Source: Vandiemenella viatica
Taxonomy: Eukaryota > Arthropoda > Insecta > Orthoptera > Morabidae
NCBI GenBank assembly: GCA_031002005.1
Contig: CM061918.1
Location: forward strand, 60,393,478 to 60,457,477
Direction of reading: 5' to 3'
DNA length: 64,000 bases
In this document: positions 50,939 to 62,448 of the stretch, piece by piece
How the letters are laid out: each line of letters starts with the position of its first letter
Position numbering within the stretch: position 1 is the stretch's first letter
Position numbers and translations under genes: made by a program
Notes under the pieces: model-generated
Told to the model about the DNA's origin: nothing
The model's database searches: none
Seen by the model: only the letters and a program-made list of their open reading frames with translations

Positions 50939-51570
50939 AATTAAATTTCTGTTTAAAAGCAGAGTTGTTTGATCTAATAGAGGTTAACTGTGTTTTTGTT
51001 GTGGGTCGTAAATAAATTTTTATTATTTCATGGAATATTATTACTATTACTACCTGGGTGACCTATCTTTGTTCGTCATCTTTCGATTTCTGTTCAGTAA
51101 CGACTTTTTAGAGTAAAACTAATATTTATTACTACTCTTCAAAATAAAATACCTTCCATTAATAAATGTATTTAATTATTTCCACAACTAGTGTAAGCCT
51201 GACTGTTTTATGCGTATCGTCACGCGTCTAGAATAGTTACGGTTTCTAGGATGAAGATTATGACAGGTTGACCTGATTTGACCAAATGTAAACATGATCA
51301 GTGTTTCAGGGTGAATAAAATCTGTTAAGCTTGAAGAACTGAGAAGCATTAAGGGAGGTAGGTATTAAACACGAACAGGGAAGATAGCGCAATCGTATAA
51401 TTGCTTAAATAGAAACTTACTTGTATCTGACCCTTAAAGTTCACTCTGCAAAATTTTAAAAAAAAATCCTGTCTGCTTCGAAAGCATCACATTGTTCTTT
51501 TATTGCGACTGGGCAAACACTCATAATGTAATCATTGGTCATAGTTTCTGTAAAGGCCAGAGAACTCAAT
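50939..51570. other. AT-rich unclassified sequence
   Basis: Nothing recognised beyond the duplicated segment above. Confidence 0.35.
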
Positions 51571-51589
51571 ACACATTTTATATTATTAA

Positions 51590-51877
51590 ACTAAGGAAAA
51601 AGGAAACTGCTTTAGGCAATATAATTGTAAGGACAGGGAAAATGACTCATCACTCACCAAAGTTGACGGCAGCGACGAGAGGAGAACTTATATAAACTTC
51701 AGTCATGTAGCAACCCTTGGCGTGTGCACACCTCCCGAGCCTCATGACTCATTTTCTCCATCATGATTAAGGTTTAACCGAAATATTGAGTATATTTGTG
51801 TGTTTATATATGTTCTCCTCTCGTCGCTGCCGTCAACTTTGGTGAGTGATGAGTCATTTTCCCTGTCCTTACAATTA
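51590..51877. mobile_element. Penelope-type hairpin element with long arms and target duplication
   Basis: Arms of ~75 bp at 51623-51697 and 51802-51876 are inverted copies with about one mismatch; the ~100-bp centre contains ccgaaatattgagtat, the motif shared with the other Penelope-type arms. ACATTTTATATTAT occurs on both sides (~51573 and ~51878), with a ~30-bp tail between the left copy and the arm. No coding sequence. Confidence 0.6.
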
Positions 51878-51879
51878 CA

Positions 51880-52935
51880 TTTTATATTATGAAACAGTTG
51901 AGCAACTACGCATAAATGAATTTCCATAATACTCGATTCGGTAACATATTTGGTCTGACGTACACTTAAAATAAACTAATAACTCACGTACAGTGAACAT
52001 GAACAAAAGCCATTAACAAAAGTGATCAGTAAAATCACTAAAAATAAACCGTAATGCATAAACTTGGGTCAAGCAACAAATTAGTGGAAATTTTAATTAG
52101 ATTAAAAATTTTCCACGCCGGAATAACAATTGTCATTCGTGGTTCCAGCAGAGACCATGAGTAATTTTTTAAAAGTTTTTTTAAGTTACTTTCATTACTT
52201 ACTGAAAAGCAGATCCACTTTTTTCAGCTGCAAAATTTGTCAATATTTTTTTAACTATGAAACGTTACGAAAAGCAGACTTAATGACTGTATTATGGTTA
52301 TTAATTTGGTAGTAGTTGCTTAGCTATTAAATTGTTGACGTAACCACGAATTTCTTAGAATGGTAACTCTGGTCGCTGTTTCGCGGGCGAAGGCTGGCCC
52401 ATGACGTCATCATATTCCAGCCAAAAGCTACCGAGGTGAGTGAGTGACGTTACGAAATTACATAGTAGAATATTATATTACTTTTCGGTGACCGACCACG
52501 AAGAATTCTTCGTTTAAAGATGTAAGAGTTCCTCGCCCTAACCAAAGAGAATCTTAACTAACATCAGTTGGCCTCCCTGAAAAATTCTTCGAGATGTTGT
52601 TAGTGCCGTTACTGAGATACAAAATACAAGAATTGCTCGTTTAATGCAAATTGTGTTTCTTTTAGGGAAGACACCTATTTAGATAAACTTGAAAAACGAA
52701 ACGTTATATACATTTAAAATTTCATCAAAATCGTTGTAGCCGTTTCCGAGATAGCAAATATATACCACTACAAGAGAAAGATTAAAGAAAACTCTTATAG
52801 GCCCTACTATAACACAATTTCATGCGGACGAAGACGCTGGTAACTGCTAGTAATGTATACTACCGTAGTCTTTTTGCGTGAAAACATCTTTTTAAGTGTT
52901 CACGGAGGGTAGAAATGCGAAAGGAAATGAGACAG
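51880..52935. other. Unclassified, with a CRE-like palindrome
   Basis: TGACGTCA at ~52402 (gcccatgacgtcatcat) is a perfect CRE palindrome, isolated and without a recognised exon. Otherwise AT-rich. Confidence 0.35.
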
Positions 52936-52939
52936 AATA

Positions 52940-53245
52940 CATTCATCACCATCATCGTCATCCGTTTCCAGTTTTCCGGGTGCTGTGAAAGAGCATACGC
53001 CAGCTTTGTTTGTCCAGGTATGTTTCCTACTCTTGGACTTTACCTCTCTGCTGTAGATCCAGTTTTAACAGATCGAACCATCTCCTCCTGGGCCGGCCTC
53101 TAGGCGTTTTACACTCCAAGTCTTTTTCTAAGTTTACTAATTTCATTGGGTTCGACATGGTATCAGTCATCGCAAAAATTGCTTTATCAATTCTTTCATG
53201 GAAAGTTTCATTGTCTGAGATGTCTTCACGATAATCAGAATACAT
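52940..53245 (-). pseudogene. RTE-type LINE C-terminal fragment, second copy
   Basis: Minus strand (53027-53245): YREDISDNETFHERIDKAIF and LECKTPRGRPRRRWFDLLKL, the GRPxxRWxD tail seen at 26925-27390. The 3' side ends in a short (TCA)n-like run (~52945). Confidence 0.7.
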
Positions 53246-53319
53246 TAATCAATGCTTATTATAAATTAATTAATAGCCTGTTGCCACTTTGATTTATTTG
53301 TATACCAAGAAGTATACAC

Positions 53320-53800
53320 TTCGACTGCGGGAAACATCCTACGTTTCGTTTATTGTGATTCACTTAGAAACTGCTCCATGGATTTTCTTGGGTTTTTAAC
53401 ACTATGCAGCACAGGGCCCCAGGAGAAAAAAAAGTAAAGGTATCAGTCATCTTCATGTGATGTGCAGAAGTTGGAAAAAAATTTCCGTTACTATGAACGA
53501 GATAATACGAGCCCATTGTCCTAGAAGTAAAATAGGGTGTGTTTGATTTTGCGGAAAGTTCCCTAGAAAGATAAAAGTGTCTGCAAAATAGTTTCAGTTT
53601 TTCTTTGTATGCGATTCACGTAAAAACTGTTGGTTGGATCTTGATGTGGTTGCGGACGATGTACAGTCCATAGTACTAGGGGAAAAATGGAGTATGTTTT
53701 ATTTTGTGGGAAATTAAGAAAGAAACGTCCGCAGATATGTGTCCATTTTTCGCAAAACGCGATTCCCCTGACTGCCGGGTTTTGGCAAGCACTTTTTGTT
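53320..53800. repeat. Satellite-like motif family, units 1-3
   Basis: Recurring blocks: gcgattcacgtaaaaactg, a lightly varied ggatcttgatgtgg, aatgtaca/gatgtacagtcc, aggggaaaaatggagtatg, ttttattttgtggg and cgtccgcaaatatgtgtcc. They occur about two and a half times here and again at 55395-55640 and 57955-58240. Unit length is about 140-150 bp. Confidence 0.5.
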
Positions 53801-53831
53801 GTAATACACAACCTGTAATTTCGTTCGACCA

Positions 53832-54061
53832 GTCGGACCGAGCGTGGTGGGTGAACGGTTAACGTTCTGGCCTCGCATTCGGGAGGACGCGAGTTCGAAT
53901 CCCCGCCCGGGCATCCAGATTTGGGTTTTCCATGGTTTCCCCAAATCAGTCCAGGCGAATGCCGGGATGCTTCCTTTACAAAGGTCATGGCCGAATACCT
54001 TCCAATTCCCAGTTCCGTCACGCCTCTAATGACCTTAGCTGTTGACGAGGCGTAAAGCAAT

Positions 54062-54115
<54 letters not shown>
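53832..54115 (+). mobile_element. SINE A, best-preserved copy, 50-bp poly(A) tail
   Basis: Head accgagcgtggtgggtgaac, tRNA-like B box agttcgaatccccg (~53888), body catccagatttgggttttcc to gacgaggcgtaaagcaataag, then 50 consecutive A (54066-54115). The long pure tail suggests recent insertion. No clear target duplication seen. Confidence 0.9.
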
Positions 54116-54119
<4 letters not shown>

Positions 54120-54324
54120 TTAGCTTGTTTTACCCAAAACATATGGTCGCAGAATTGCTGCCATTCATTGTTGGTTAGAGTTTGCAGAGTGAACAGGATT
54201 TAGTACTAGAAATGAAATAACGAAGGGAACGTTAAGTTAGTTTCAGTGAAGTCAAATAAACTGTTGTACACGTTACACGACAATTCTACTTTACTGCATA
54301 TCACAGGTGGAAATATCTCTAAAA

Positions 54325-54801
54325 TAGGGTTACCAGAATTTTTTCTCCAAATCCGGGGACGCTTCACAATTTTTTCACCAAAATCCGGGGACGGTTTCGG
54401 CATTTGTCCTAATTATACGTTGTACTTTTAAAAGTTATATGATTAAAGATTGGGCTAACTTAAAAGCCACATAATTTTTATATTTTGTATATTAAATGAG
54501 GATCACAGACAGCCATGTTGTGCACAGTAAGGAGACTTGATTTTCCAAAACTGTTGTGTCCAAGACTCAGTATCCTTGTAATTTTCTTTTAATCCTAAGC
54601 AAGTACAAGGAAAGAAGTGCGCTTCATATCTCTTGCTTTAAACGAAGGGCTTTTAAGAATTCTCGCTTGATTAAAAAAAATAATAATAATTCTGAGGACA
54701 ACAGTAAAAATCCGGGAACATTGCGGGGATGAAATCTGTCCGGAGACAGATAGCTAAATACGGGGACTGTCCCCGGCAAACGGAGACGTCTGGTAACCCT
54801 A
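54325..54801. mobile_element. hAT element (non-autonomous) with perfect 8-bp duplication
   Basis: Inverted ends TAGGGTTACCAGA and TCTGGTAACCCTA; CTCTAAAA outside both (54317-54324 and 54802-54809). Subterminal ccggggac repeats occur at both ends. No transposase. Confidence 0.85.
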
Positions 54802-54809
54802 CTCTAAAA

Positions 54810-56940
54810 TAGTCCAATAATTACGTAATTCTGAGTAACTTGGAGTACTTTCCTAATCCGGTAGAGATTATGGACGACTAAAACTAGCCTGTACGTATTA
54901 ATCTCCAGAAAAGTTAACTGTACCAAGTGGGTGACGGTTGGAAACGACTGATTTGGCGACCATGTTGAAGTGGCTTACTGGCTGGAACAGAGTAGGGAAA
55001 ACCGCCCTCGGATTCGGCACTGCCCACGTGGACCTGGCGTAGTTGTACTTTAATTGGCTGCATTGATCATACTGAGATGTTTAGGCAGAGTCGGATTGGG
55101 GATTCTGTTTCCCAGCTCCAAGTGAGAAGCCTTAACCTTGAAATTTTACTGTAATATGGCTTGGGAACGCTTGTGGACTGCATAATGCTCGAGAAAAGGC
55201 ACTCTATAGGCGCGCCCCTCCTAGCGTGGTTGTGGACGCCTTTCATCTTTGGCGCGTATACTAGCAGGTACGGTGCGCCTCGATCCACCGCCAGGCAGTA
55301 AAAGATGAAAGGCGCGTACTACCACACCACGCTCCGTGGGAATGCGGTTTAATAAATAGTCTTGTGATTACCATCAAATGTCTTAAAAAATATTCCATTT
55401 GCCAGAGGGCTTTTGGATAATATACAGCCTTGGTTACAGGAGTAAAATTGGTATGTTTCATTTTGATATGATGTCGTAAACCTTAGAAATTAAGTTAAAA
55501 GCATCCGCAAATTTCTTCCTTTTTTGTTGAATATACAGCGATTGACGTAAGAATTACAGCTCAGATTTTCGTGGGTTTTAAATCAATGTACATCATACGG
55601 ATCCAGGAGTAAAACCGGATAGTGAAATAAAGTCTGTTTACTCTAATTAAAAGGCTTTCATTTTAATTATTTATCCTTATTACTTACTTTGCATCTCGTT
55701 AATTATTACCTAATTTACGGATAAAGAAGTATTTAATACTGATATAAAAAGCGCAGTTAAATCTAATAGAAGGCTATAACCTGGTAATTTATTATGTAAA
55801 ACACAAGGCCGACAGGCGGTTGGTACGTTTACTATTAAATTCATAAACAATAAAAAACATAGAAAACAAGACCTCTGTCTTACATTAGCGGTCGCTAAAC
55901 TATATGAAACACTATCTCAAGGTTGAATGAAGAACATGTGACACTCAGATTAATTGAAATTAATTTAACCAAACCAAATTAGTAAATATGCATGATACGT
56001 AACGGAATATCTTAAATTTAATGTTCCTTTTGGATTGCGACTTTTCGCTTAATTTAAATTTCGTAATAACAACATGCCACTTCGCTCAGTTCGGTAGAGA
56101 GATTCTTAATCGCACGGTTTGCTCCGCTCAAGGCGTTATTTGGAATCCTTAGATTACTGAATTATTGCAAACAGTTTAAAATCGTACAAAAACTGTTAGG
56201 TCTACTGTTCCGTGGCAGTAGTTGTAGACGTTAGCAGACAACAGTGATATGTTCTTGGGCACAGCTTCACATGAGAAAATCTGTGATTCCAGACACTGCT
56301 GGAAAAAAATCCTAAGTCCCTTCTTACTACAAAGACTTAAGCACTGAACGCTCATTCAAGCTGGAAATTCGTGACATATCCGTCACCTCCACGGATTCAG
56401 GAATCAAACACTAAGCACCCTCGTCTTTTGTCGCCTCTCCACGGTCGTAGTGTCTCCTCTCTTTCATCTTTCCGTATCCGCTAATTAAGGGATGATTTAG
56501 TTTGGCATATTTTCTGATTGGCTCCAACATTTTAAAACGATTCTTCTATTCGCTTACTCGTATACTCTCAAAGACGTTCTGAGATTTCCCAGTAAACCTC
56601 CGTTGTGATTGGCTGATTGAATCGTTAGACTTCAGAAATGTTCATTTTAGTTCGAGAATAGCTTCATCTTTGTTAAACTTATTCGTCATATCTCTCATAC
56701 GTTGTACGTGGAAAACAGTCTCTCCATACAACTCCACACTTGACAACTCGAAACGAATGTACAAAATTCCCTTCACTGATCCAACGAATTTGGCTATCGC
56801 CCGCATCATAAAAGCATTCAGCTTTGCGATGTACCGTTTAAGGAAGGGTCCTGGAAATACCAGTTTCGTTTGGCTAATGTGGATGACCCGGCAAGACTGT
56901 CGATGGAAATAATCCACCGAGTACGGCGCATTATATTTTA
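54810..56940. other. Unclassified sequence with satellite-like unit 4 and weak promoter-like motifs
   Basis: 55395-55640 is a unit of the satellite-like family (ttaagttaaaagcatccgc, gattgacgtaagaattac, caatgtaca). An imperfect inverted repeat (agcgtggt ... cctttcatctttt) spans ~55215-55332. Two reverse CCAAT motifs (ctgattggctcc, gtgattggctg) occur at ~56513 and ~56608. The frame at 56642-56917 has no known domain. Confidence 0.35.
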
Positions 56941-57660
56941 CTGCTGTGCTAAGTAGCCCTCAGACACATTTGTATGGATCACGGCCAGGGACGCCATTAT
57001 TGTCCCATGCTCAAGAGATGCGGCAACCAGGACTATCCCGTGCGTAAGCGGGCTTCCGCCTGCAACACTCCCTCCCACCTATTAGGAGACTTCGCGCCTT
57101 TCTCTGCTTGAATGTGAGGCCAATGGGTTATAATGCATGTGTCTCTGATGTTCCGTGCCGGGTCCACATGATTGACCAAGGGGAACTTCCGCCTTCACCA
57201 GGACCTCGTGGCTGGGACCAAGAGACGGTACTTGCCGTCTGACCATAGCTGGGTGACGACGTGGGCCTGCCAGCAACTGTCGACTAGGTGCTTCGCAGGT
57301 CGCAAGGCAGGAACGGGAAGACCCCGACTGCAGTTTGTGATCCGACCGATTGTGTTATAGCGCGGCAAACTTTGATTTCCACGTGCCCGCCGACTCCGGT
57401 CGATCCAGGAGGCCAGACTCAACAGCCACCTCACGCTGGCAATGTACACTTGGTGATATGGCGACCAGTGTGATTCGTGTGATCCGCGTAGAATGCCTAT
57501 TAACATAGACAAATTGCAGACGGCCTCCACAATATTCTGCTTTCTGCGGTGCCGTATTGCGAGAGTATTCACGCTCTCGCCGACAGCTCGTGTTAGCAAG
57601 TCGTGGCATTTATTTTGACTGAGAACAACAACGTTAATGCAATTACTGCCCGCCACACTT
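56941..57660 (-). other. GC-rich block with open minus-strand frames, function unknown
   Basis: About 700 bp of GC-rich sequence in AT-rich flanks. The minus strand is open for 153 codons (57195-57656) and other frames are also fairly open, as expected from base composition alone. No domain recognised. A retroelement leader or LTR is possible. Confidence 0.3.
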
Positions 57661-57954
57661 TGACGTTACACCGATTATATTAATGTATTTCTTTGTTTGT
57701 TTGTATCAGAACGTACTAGTTATGGTCCCCATAATGTTCTTGTAGAATTAAAAGTTACCAAGTGTTGTTTTTTCTGTAATTATTGGACTAAGGATAAGAA
57801 ACCTCTCTATCCCAAATATAAATGTTAACTTTGTACATTTCTGGTCCATTCTTATCGGTGTTAGCGAGAAAATTAGTAATTGTTGCATCAAAACGTCCGT
57901 TTCACGGGTTTACACTGCATTTCCCATATCAGTATGGCTAGATTACCAAACTGT

Positions 57955-58240
57955 ATATATTGTTTCATTACCAATACAAAAGTTTCATTCTGATATATCT
58001 TTAGCAAGCTGAGAAATTTAGATAAAAGTATCCAAAAATCAGTATCTATTTTTCGTAAAATGCTTTTCATGCAAGAATTACTGTCCGAATTTTGATAGAG
58101 TTTCATTCAATGTACAGTTAATGGTCTGAGGAGATAAATAAGATATGTTTTATTTTGGTTTTACGTCGTAAAGCAAAAAAATAAAAATAAAAATATCAGG
58201 AAATTAGTATCCATTTAAAGCGAGTTAATTTTAAAATACG
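57955..58240. repeat. Satellite-like motif family, unit 5
   Basis: Contains agataaaagtatccaaaaatc, tatctatttttcgtaaaatgc, catgcaagaattactg, caatgtacag and agatatgttttattttggtt in the order seen at 53320-53800. Confidence 0.5.
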
Positions 58241-58795
58241 AATTGCTTACTGGGATACGTACCAACGGCATGGTAATACAAGGAAATGAAATTATTGAGA
58301 TCGAAACAATACAGACATCTCTAACTTCGGCGGTACATGTACTCTAAATCGTTTTCCTTGGCAAATTCTGTATGTTGGAAATGAGAAATGAAATGCGGGT
58401 CTTCCTCGTTGCTAGGTGTATTATGGCTGTGTTGAGACATTTTGCCTCCTCGTTCGCCGTTTAGTCGCGGTGTCGCGTGCCACGTACAGTTTGTGATCTC
58501 AGACCAGAGATAAAGCGCAGCTCCGCGGAGGGTCGAACTAAGCAGCGGTGCAGTGCTGCCAAGCACACTCGAGAGAGAAAATTCTGCAGAAAATTTTTTC
58601 AAAATGGGCTGGATGTGCTTCGAAAAATTTTTGGGTTAAAATGATTGGACTGTGTAGCTACCTAGCAGCCGGTCGATTTCCTGAGTTCATTGTTACACAG
58701 TTCATATCATTTCATGATAGTCCCGCAAAACATAAAAAAAACATATGTAATAAGTTATTTTTGAAAATAACTTCCTTATAACGTCTGTGTCTTAA
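58241..58795. other. Unclassified sequence
   Basis: A CpG-rich patch at ~58440-58550 (cctcctcgttcgccgtttagtcgcgg) precedes a short plus frame with no known domain. Confidence 0.3.
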
Positions 58796-58799
58796 GAAA

Positions 58800-59009
58800 C
58801 CCGCGAGGGTGGTTCAGTGCGCTGAGGCGCAGCACACTAGATCTGGGAGGTACAACGGGGTCGGGCACGAGCCCACGATCGAGCGTACCGGCCGTCCTGA
58901 CTGCGATTTTTAGGCTGTTTTCCGCAGTTATCAATGCGAATTGCCGGGACGGACTCCAAACTCCGCCTCATAAACTGAGCACTTAACAAAAAAAAAAAAA
59001 AAAAAAAAA
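58800..59009 (+). mobile_element. SINE F, tRNA-like head and poly(A)
   Basis: Head cgcgagggtggttcagtgcg (A-box-like) and acggggtcgggcacgagccc (degenerate B box), body to aaactgagcacttaac, then ~21 A. It directly precedes a SINE A copy. Confidence 0.55.
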
Positions 59010-59250
59010 GTCCGAGCGTGGTGGGTGAACGGTTAACATTCTGGACTCGCATTCGGGAGGACGCCGGTTCGAATCCCCGTCCGGGCATCCAGATTTGGGT
59101 TTTCCATGGTTTCCCCAAATCAGTCCAGGTGAATGACTGGATGCTTCCTTCAAAAAGGCCATGGCCGAATTCCTTCCCGTTCCTTGTTCCCAGCCCCATC
59201 CCGCCTCTAATGACCTTAGCCGTCGACGAGGCGTAAAGCAATATAAAAAA
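59010..59250 (+). mobile_element. SINE A, well preserved
   Basis: Head tccgagcgtggtgggtgaac, B box ggttcgaatccccg (~59067), tail gacgaggcgtaaagcaatata and A-rich end. GCACTTA before the A-run at 58978 and again at 59271 may be its target duplication. Confidence 0.85.
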
Positions 59251-59443
59251 AAAGAAAATAAAAAAAAAATGCACTTATCACACACAGAAATAGTTATACA
59301 TTTCGCAGACAGGTGACAACACTTCACTTCCTCTATTAGAACCTACAGTAGTACGACCTGGCAGTAGGCATAAAATGCTTAGCGTCAGCAAGGCCATGTG
59401 GTCATAAAACCAAAGCTCCAAGTTTAACCATGTCACTGATGAG

Positions 59444-60416
59444 TAGAGACCGTATTATATGCAACTCAAAAAGCTAGAAATATGCATGCAAATATTCATG
59501 AAAAATGATTAAAATATGCTTAAAAAGTGTAAAAATATGCAACAAATAGTAATTATTATGTTTTTTAATTTCAAAATCGGTATGCAATTATTAAGTAGTT
59601 GCATAACAAATTGATAAATTCGATAATTAACAATTATTTAACTTTTTTTTTTTTACTTTTGTAAACGTAAAAAATCGGGTACTATTCCAAATATTCAACC
59701 GTAGGATTGTTTCTTCGAGCTCTCTAAATATTATTATCATGGATATGGACCGTTCCACATTCACTGATGTAACTGGGCAGTATTAGAAATTGGGTGCTGT
59801 TTTAGCAGTCCTTGTTTCTGTAAAAAGTTCACCCGTCCCATTACTAAAACTATCAAATACTCGCAAGTATGTGGGAAAATCGAATGCTAATCACAGCTAT
59901 GGTTTTAATACTAGAATTGTTAAATGCTTCCTTGTACTGACAAACTGTCATAGCCTCTCCACTATCAAAGTCGTTTACTACACCTTTAATGGCCTCGAAA
60001 TGTTGTTCACTGTTAAACAGTACAGCTTCAACCCATGTCGCCCATCGAGTTACCACTGGTTCCGGAGGTAAAGGCACATTTGGCTTTTTTTTTTTTTTAA
60101 TTTATAGGCATTATTACGAGAACGTGCATTGACAAACGCTTTGTTTGTTGATGAAATCGATTTATTTACATTCGCAAACGTGGGTGGCAGTTCTTCAGCG
60201 AGTTGTCGTAGACTAAGAGCTGTGCTGCTAGCAGGTTTTGCTGGCAACAACGTAAGATTTAATTTATTAGCTAGGTACACTACCGAAAAATATTGTAAAT
60301 ATAGCGAAAATATGCATCAACACTAGGTTTTTAGGTAAAATACACAATAACCAGTGAAAATGTTCTTAACATTTAATTGCATATGCAATATGCAAATGCA
60401 TATAATCTGGTCTCTA
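59444..60416 (-). mobile_element. hAT element with transposase remnant
   Basis: Inverted ends TAGAGACCGTATTATATGCA and the near-complement TGCATATAATCTGGTCTCTA. CTGATGAG (59436-59443) and GTGATGAG (60417-60424) flank it at 7 of 8. Multiple tatgcaa motifs near both ends look like transposase-binding repeats. Confidence 0.8.
59760..60290 (-). pseudogene. hAT-type transposase remnant
   Basis: Minus frames: PEPVVTRWATWVEAVLFNSE, QHFEAIKGVVNDFDSGEAM (59853-60077) and LRQLAEELPPTFANVNKSIS (60050-60280). PVxTRWxTWxEAxxYY...NFxxIKxxVxxFD is a recognised stretch of hAT-related transposases (DUF659-type). The rest of the catalytic domain and the dimerisation region are lost. Confidence 0.65.
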
Positions 60417-60469
60417 GTGATGAGTAACGTTCATCCAAGGAAGCCGTTCCCTAATATTGGGAAAAGGTG

Positions 60470-60499
60470 GTGAAGAAGAAGGAAGGAAGGAAGGAAGGA

Positions 60500-60530
<31 letters not shown>

Positions 60531-60535
60531 GGAAC
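60470..60535 (+). repeat. (GAA)n/(GGAA)n purine microsatellite
   Basis: gaagaagaagg, then ggaa repeats, then gaa repeats and gaggaagagg. Confidence 0.9.
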
Positions 60536-60819
60536 GTCTGGGTTTTTAAGAGATTTAGTCAAGTCTAGAGCAACGTTTGTTTTCTCGATTAACATAGAAA
60601 ATAACAGGATAGATACATATTCTTATTTATATTTAGAAAATACAAAGAGATTTTCTTTATTTCGTTTCTTCAAACTGGCAGCGACGAAAGATGGCTTCAA
60701 AAAAAAAACCCGTTGAACTCTGTAGATTGTCTGAAATAATACTAATAATAGCCACATCTAAGACACAACTAGTGGGAAGTATTTACAGGTTAGTCAGGAT
60801 ATCTGTATTTTGTCGACGT

Positions 60820-61140
60820 CAATGATCGATATCTTTCCCGCTCATTACCGACACCCCCCCCTTCTCCACGGACGAGCCTCTCTGGTCGAGTGAGTGACAT
60901 GGCTTGCGCAATGACGTGAGGTGCGACAGAGTGGGCGCTGACCCGGCAGGTTGTGAAAAATTGCCGTGAGAGGCGCTGCAGTTGACGGACGGTGGCTATC
61001 GACTGTGTTAGCCATCGACCCGCGGCGTAAGCGACCTGTCGATAGTGCCCGCGGGGTTTAGGTTCGACAGCCACTTTTAATGAGAGGCGTTTAGTTCCCC
61101 GTCAGGTGCTGGACGGGCAAGTGAACGCAGACTAGTGCGG
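60820..61140. promoter_or_regulatory. CpG-rich block, promoter-like
   Basis: Dense CpG (ggcgctgcagttgacggacgg, cgacccgcggcgtaagcgacc) in AT-rich flanks, with a tgacgtg CRE-half site (~60921). No donor or frame recognised. Function unknown. Confidence 0.3.
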
Positions 61141-61389
61141 AAGCTATACAACGTTTGGTTTCTAATATCGCAGCTACCAACCTGCAAAGTAATCTCCTTG
61201 AAGTGCATAAACTTCTCCTAGCGATAAGCCATTCTTGAAAGTATTTTAGGAACACTTACCTGGAAATAAATTACAACTGGAGAGTCACTAAATGGATTCC
61301 GTATAGGCTGCTGCGTATTTTAGGTTTCTGAATTGACTTCAACAAAAAATGATGGCCCTAATGGAATGACATAACTCCTTAAATAGATT

Positions 61390-62200
61390 CACACACTTTT
61401 TTATGTCTTCAGTCTTTCGACTGGTTTGAGCAATCCTCCATGCATTCATATCTTGTGCTAATCTCTTGATCTTTACGTATCTCTTACAACCCACGTCCTC
61501 AATTATCTGCTTCACATATTTTAATCTCTGTGTTCATCTACAGTTCTTACCTTCGACAGTTCCCTCCACCAGCAAAATAACCAATCCAGCATGTCTCGAA
61601 ATATGACCTACCAGCCTGTCTCTTCTTCCTGTAAGCTTCTTCCACAATCGTCTTTCCTCACCCATAATTTCCAAAACTCGTTCATTTCATACTTTTTATG
61701 TCCACTTCAGCATTCTTCTGTAGCACCACATTTCAAATCCTTCAATTTTACTTCTTTCCTGTATCCCTAAAATCCATGTTTCGCTACCGTTAAGTTTTTC
61801 TAATTCCTAGATCAATATTTGAAACTAAAAGGTTTCTCTTTTTCATGAAGGCTCTTTTCGCTAGTGCTATTCTGCTTTTAACATCATTCCTGCTTCAGCC
61901 ATCTGTTGTAATTTTGCTTCGCAAGTAACAGAATTCACTTACTTCTCCTATTGCATCCGATCCTATTTTTATATTTAATCTACTAGTATTGGTATCATTT
62001 CTGCTACATTTCATCACTTTAGTCTTGCTTTGATTTATATTCAGTCCCAAATCTTCCTTTAGTATTTTGTTCAAGCCATTCAGTAATTTCTCAATATCCT
62101 CAGCCCTTTCTGCTAACAAGACAATGTCATCAGCAAATCTTAGTATACAGATTTTTTCTCCCTGAACACTTATCCCACATTGAAACACACTAATCATGCA
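61390..62200 (-). pseudogene. RTE-like LINE, reverse transcriptase FADD block to C-terminus
   Basis: Minus strand: GEKICILRFADDIVLLAERA (62100-62170), the catalytic block, then LNGLNKILKEDLGLNINQSK, TKVMKCSRN and KIGSDAIGEVSEFCYLRSKI (61895-62197). Further on, in shifted frames, GSETWIL-like, IEGFEMWCYRRMLKWT-like and VGHILRHAG-like motifs can be traced to ~61395. Many frameshifts. 23925-24136 is a fragment of the same type. Confidence 0.8.
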
Positions 62201-62446
62201 TTAAAACGCAAGACAATTAAATAGACGGTTTACTGCTTCTTTTCCCGGCAGCAAAATTAATTAAAAAGATTTGATAAATACTGCGATATAAATTTACTTT
62301 AAACTTCATGAATTTTGTCATAAATCCATAAGGTGCAGTCTACATATCGATAGTAGGAAGTTTATAAACCTGGCATAGACAAGAAATTAATGGATTGCGA
62401 TCTTACGTGGTGTCTGCAAATAAGTCTGACTGAGAACGGGAAGTAA
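62201..62446. other. Short unclassified spacer
   Basis: Nothing recognised. Confidence 0.3.
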
Positions 62447-62448
62447 TA

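Noticed and set aside
53846..53915. tRNA gene in the head of SINE A (A/B-box-like sequences)
   Set aside because: The head continues into the SINE body, recurs about 17 times with the same body, and lacks a complete acceptor stem.
55215..55332. Hairpin MITE
   Set aside because: The inverted repeat is short and gapped, with no flanking duplication.
57195..57656. 153-residue minus-strand protein gene
   Set aside because: Openness is explained by GC-rich composition; no domain, and other frames over the same bases are also open.
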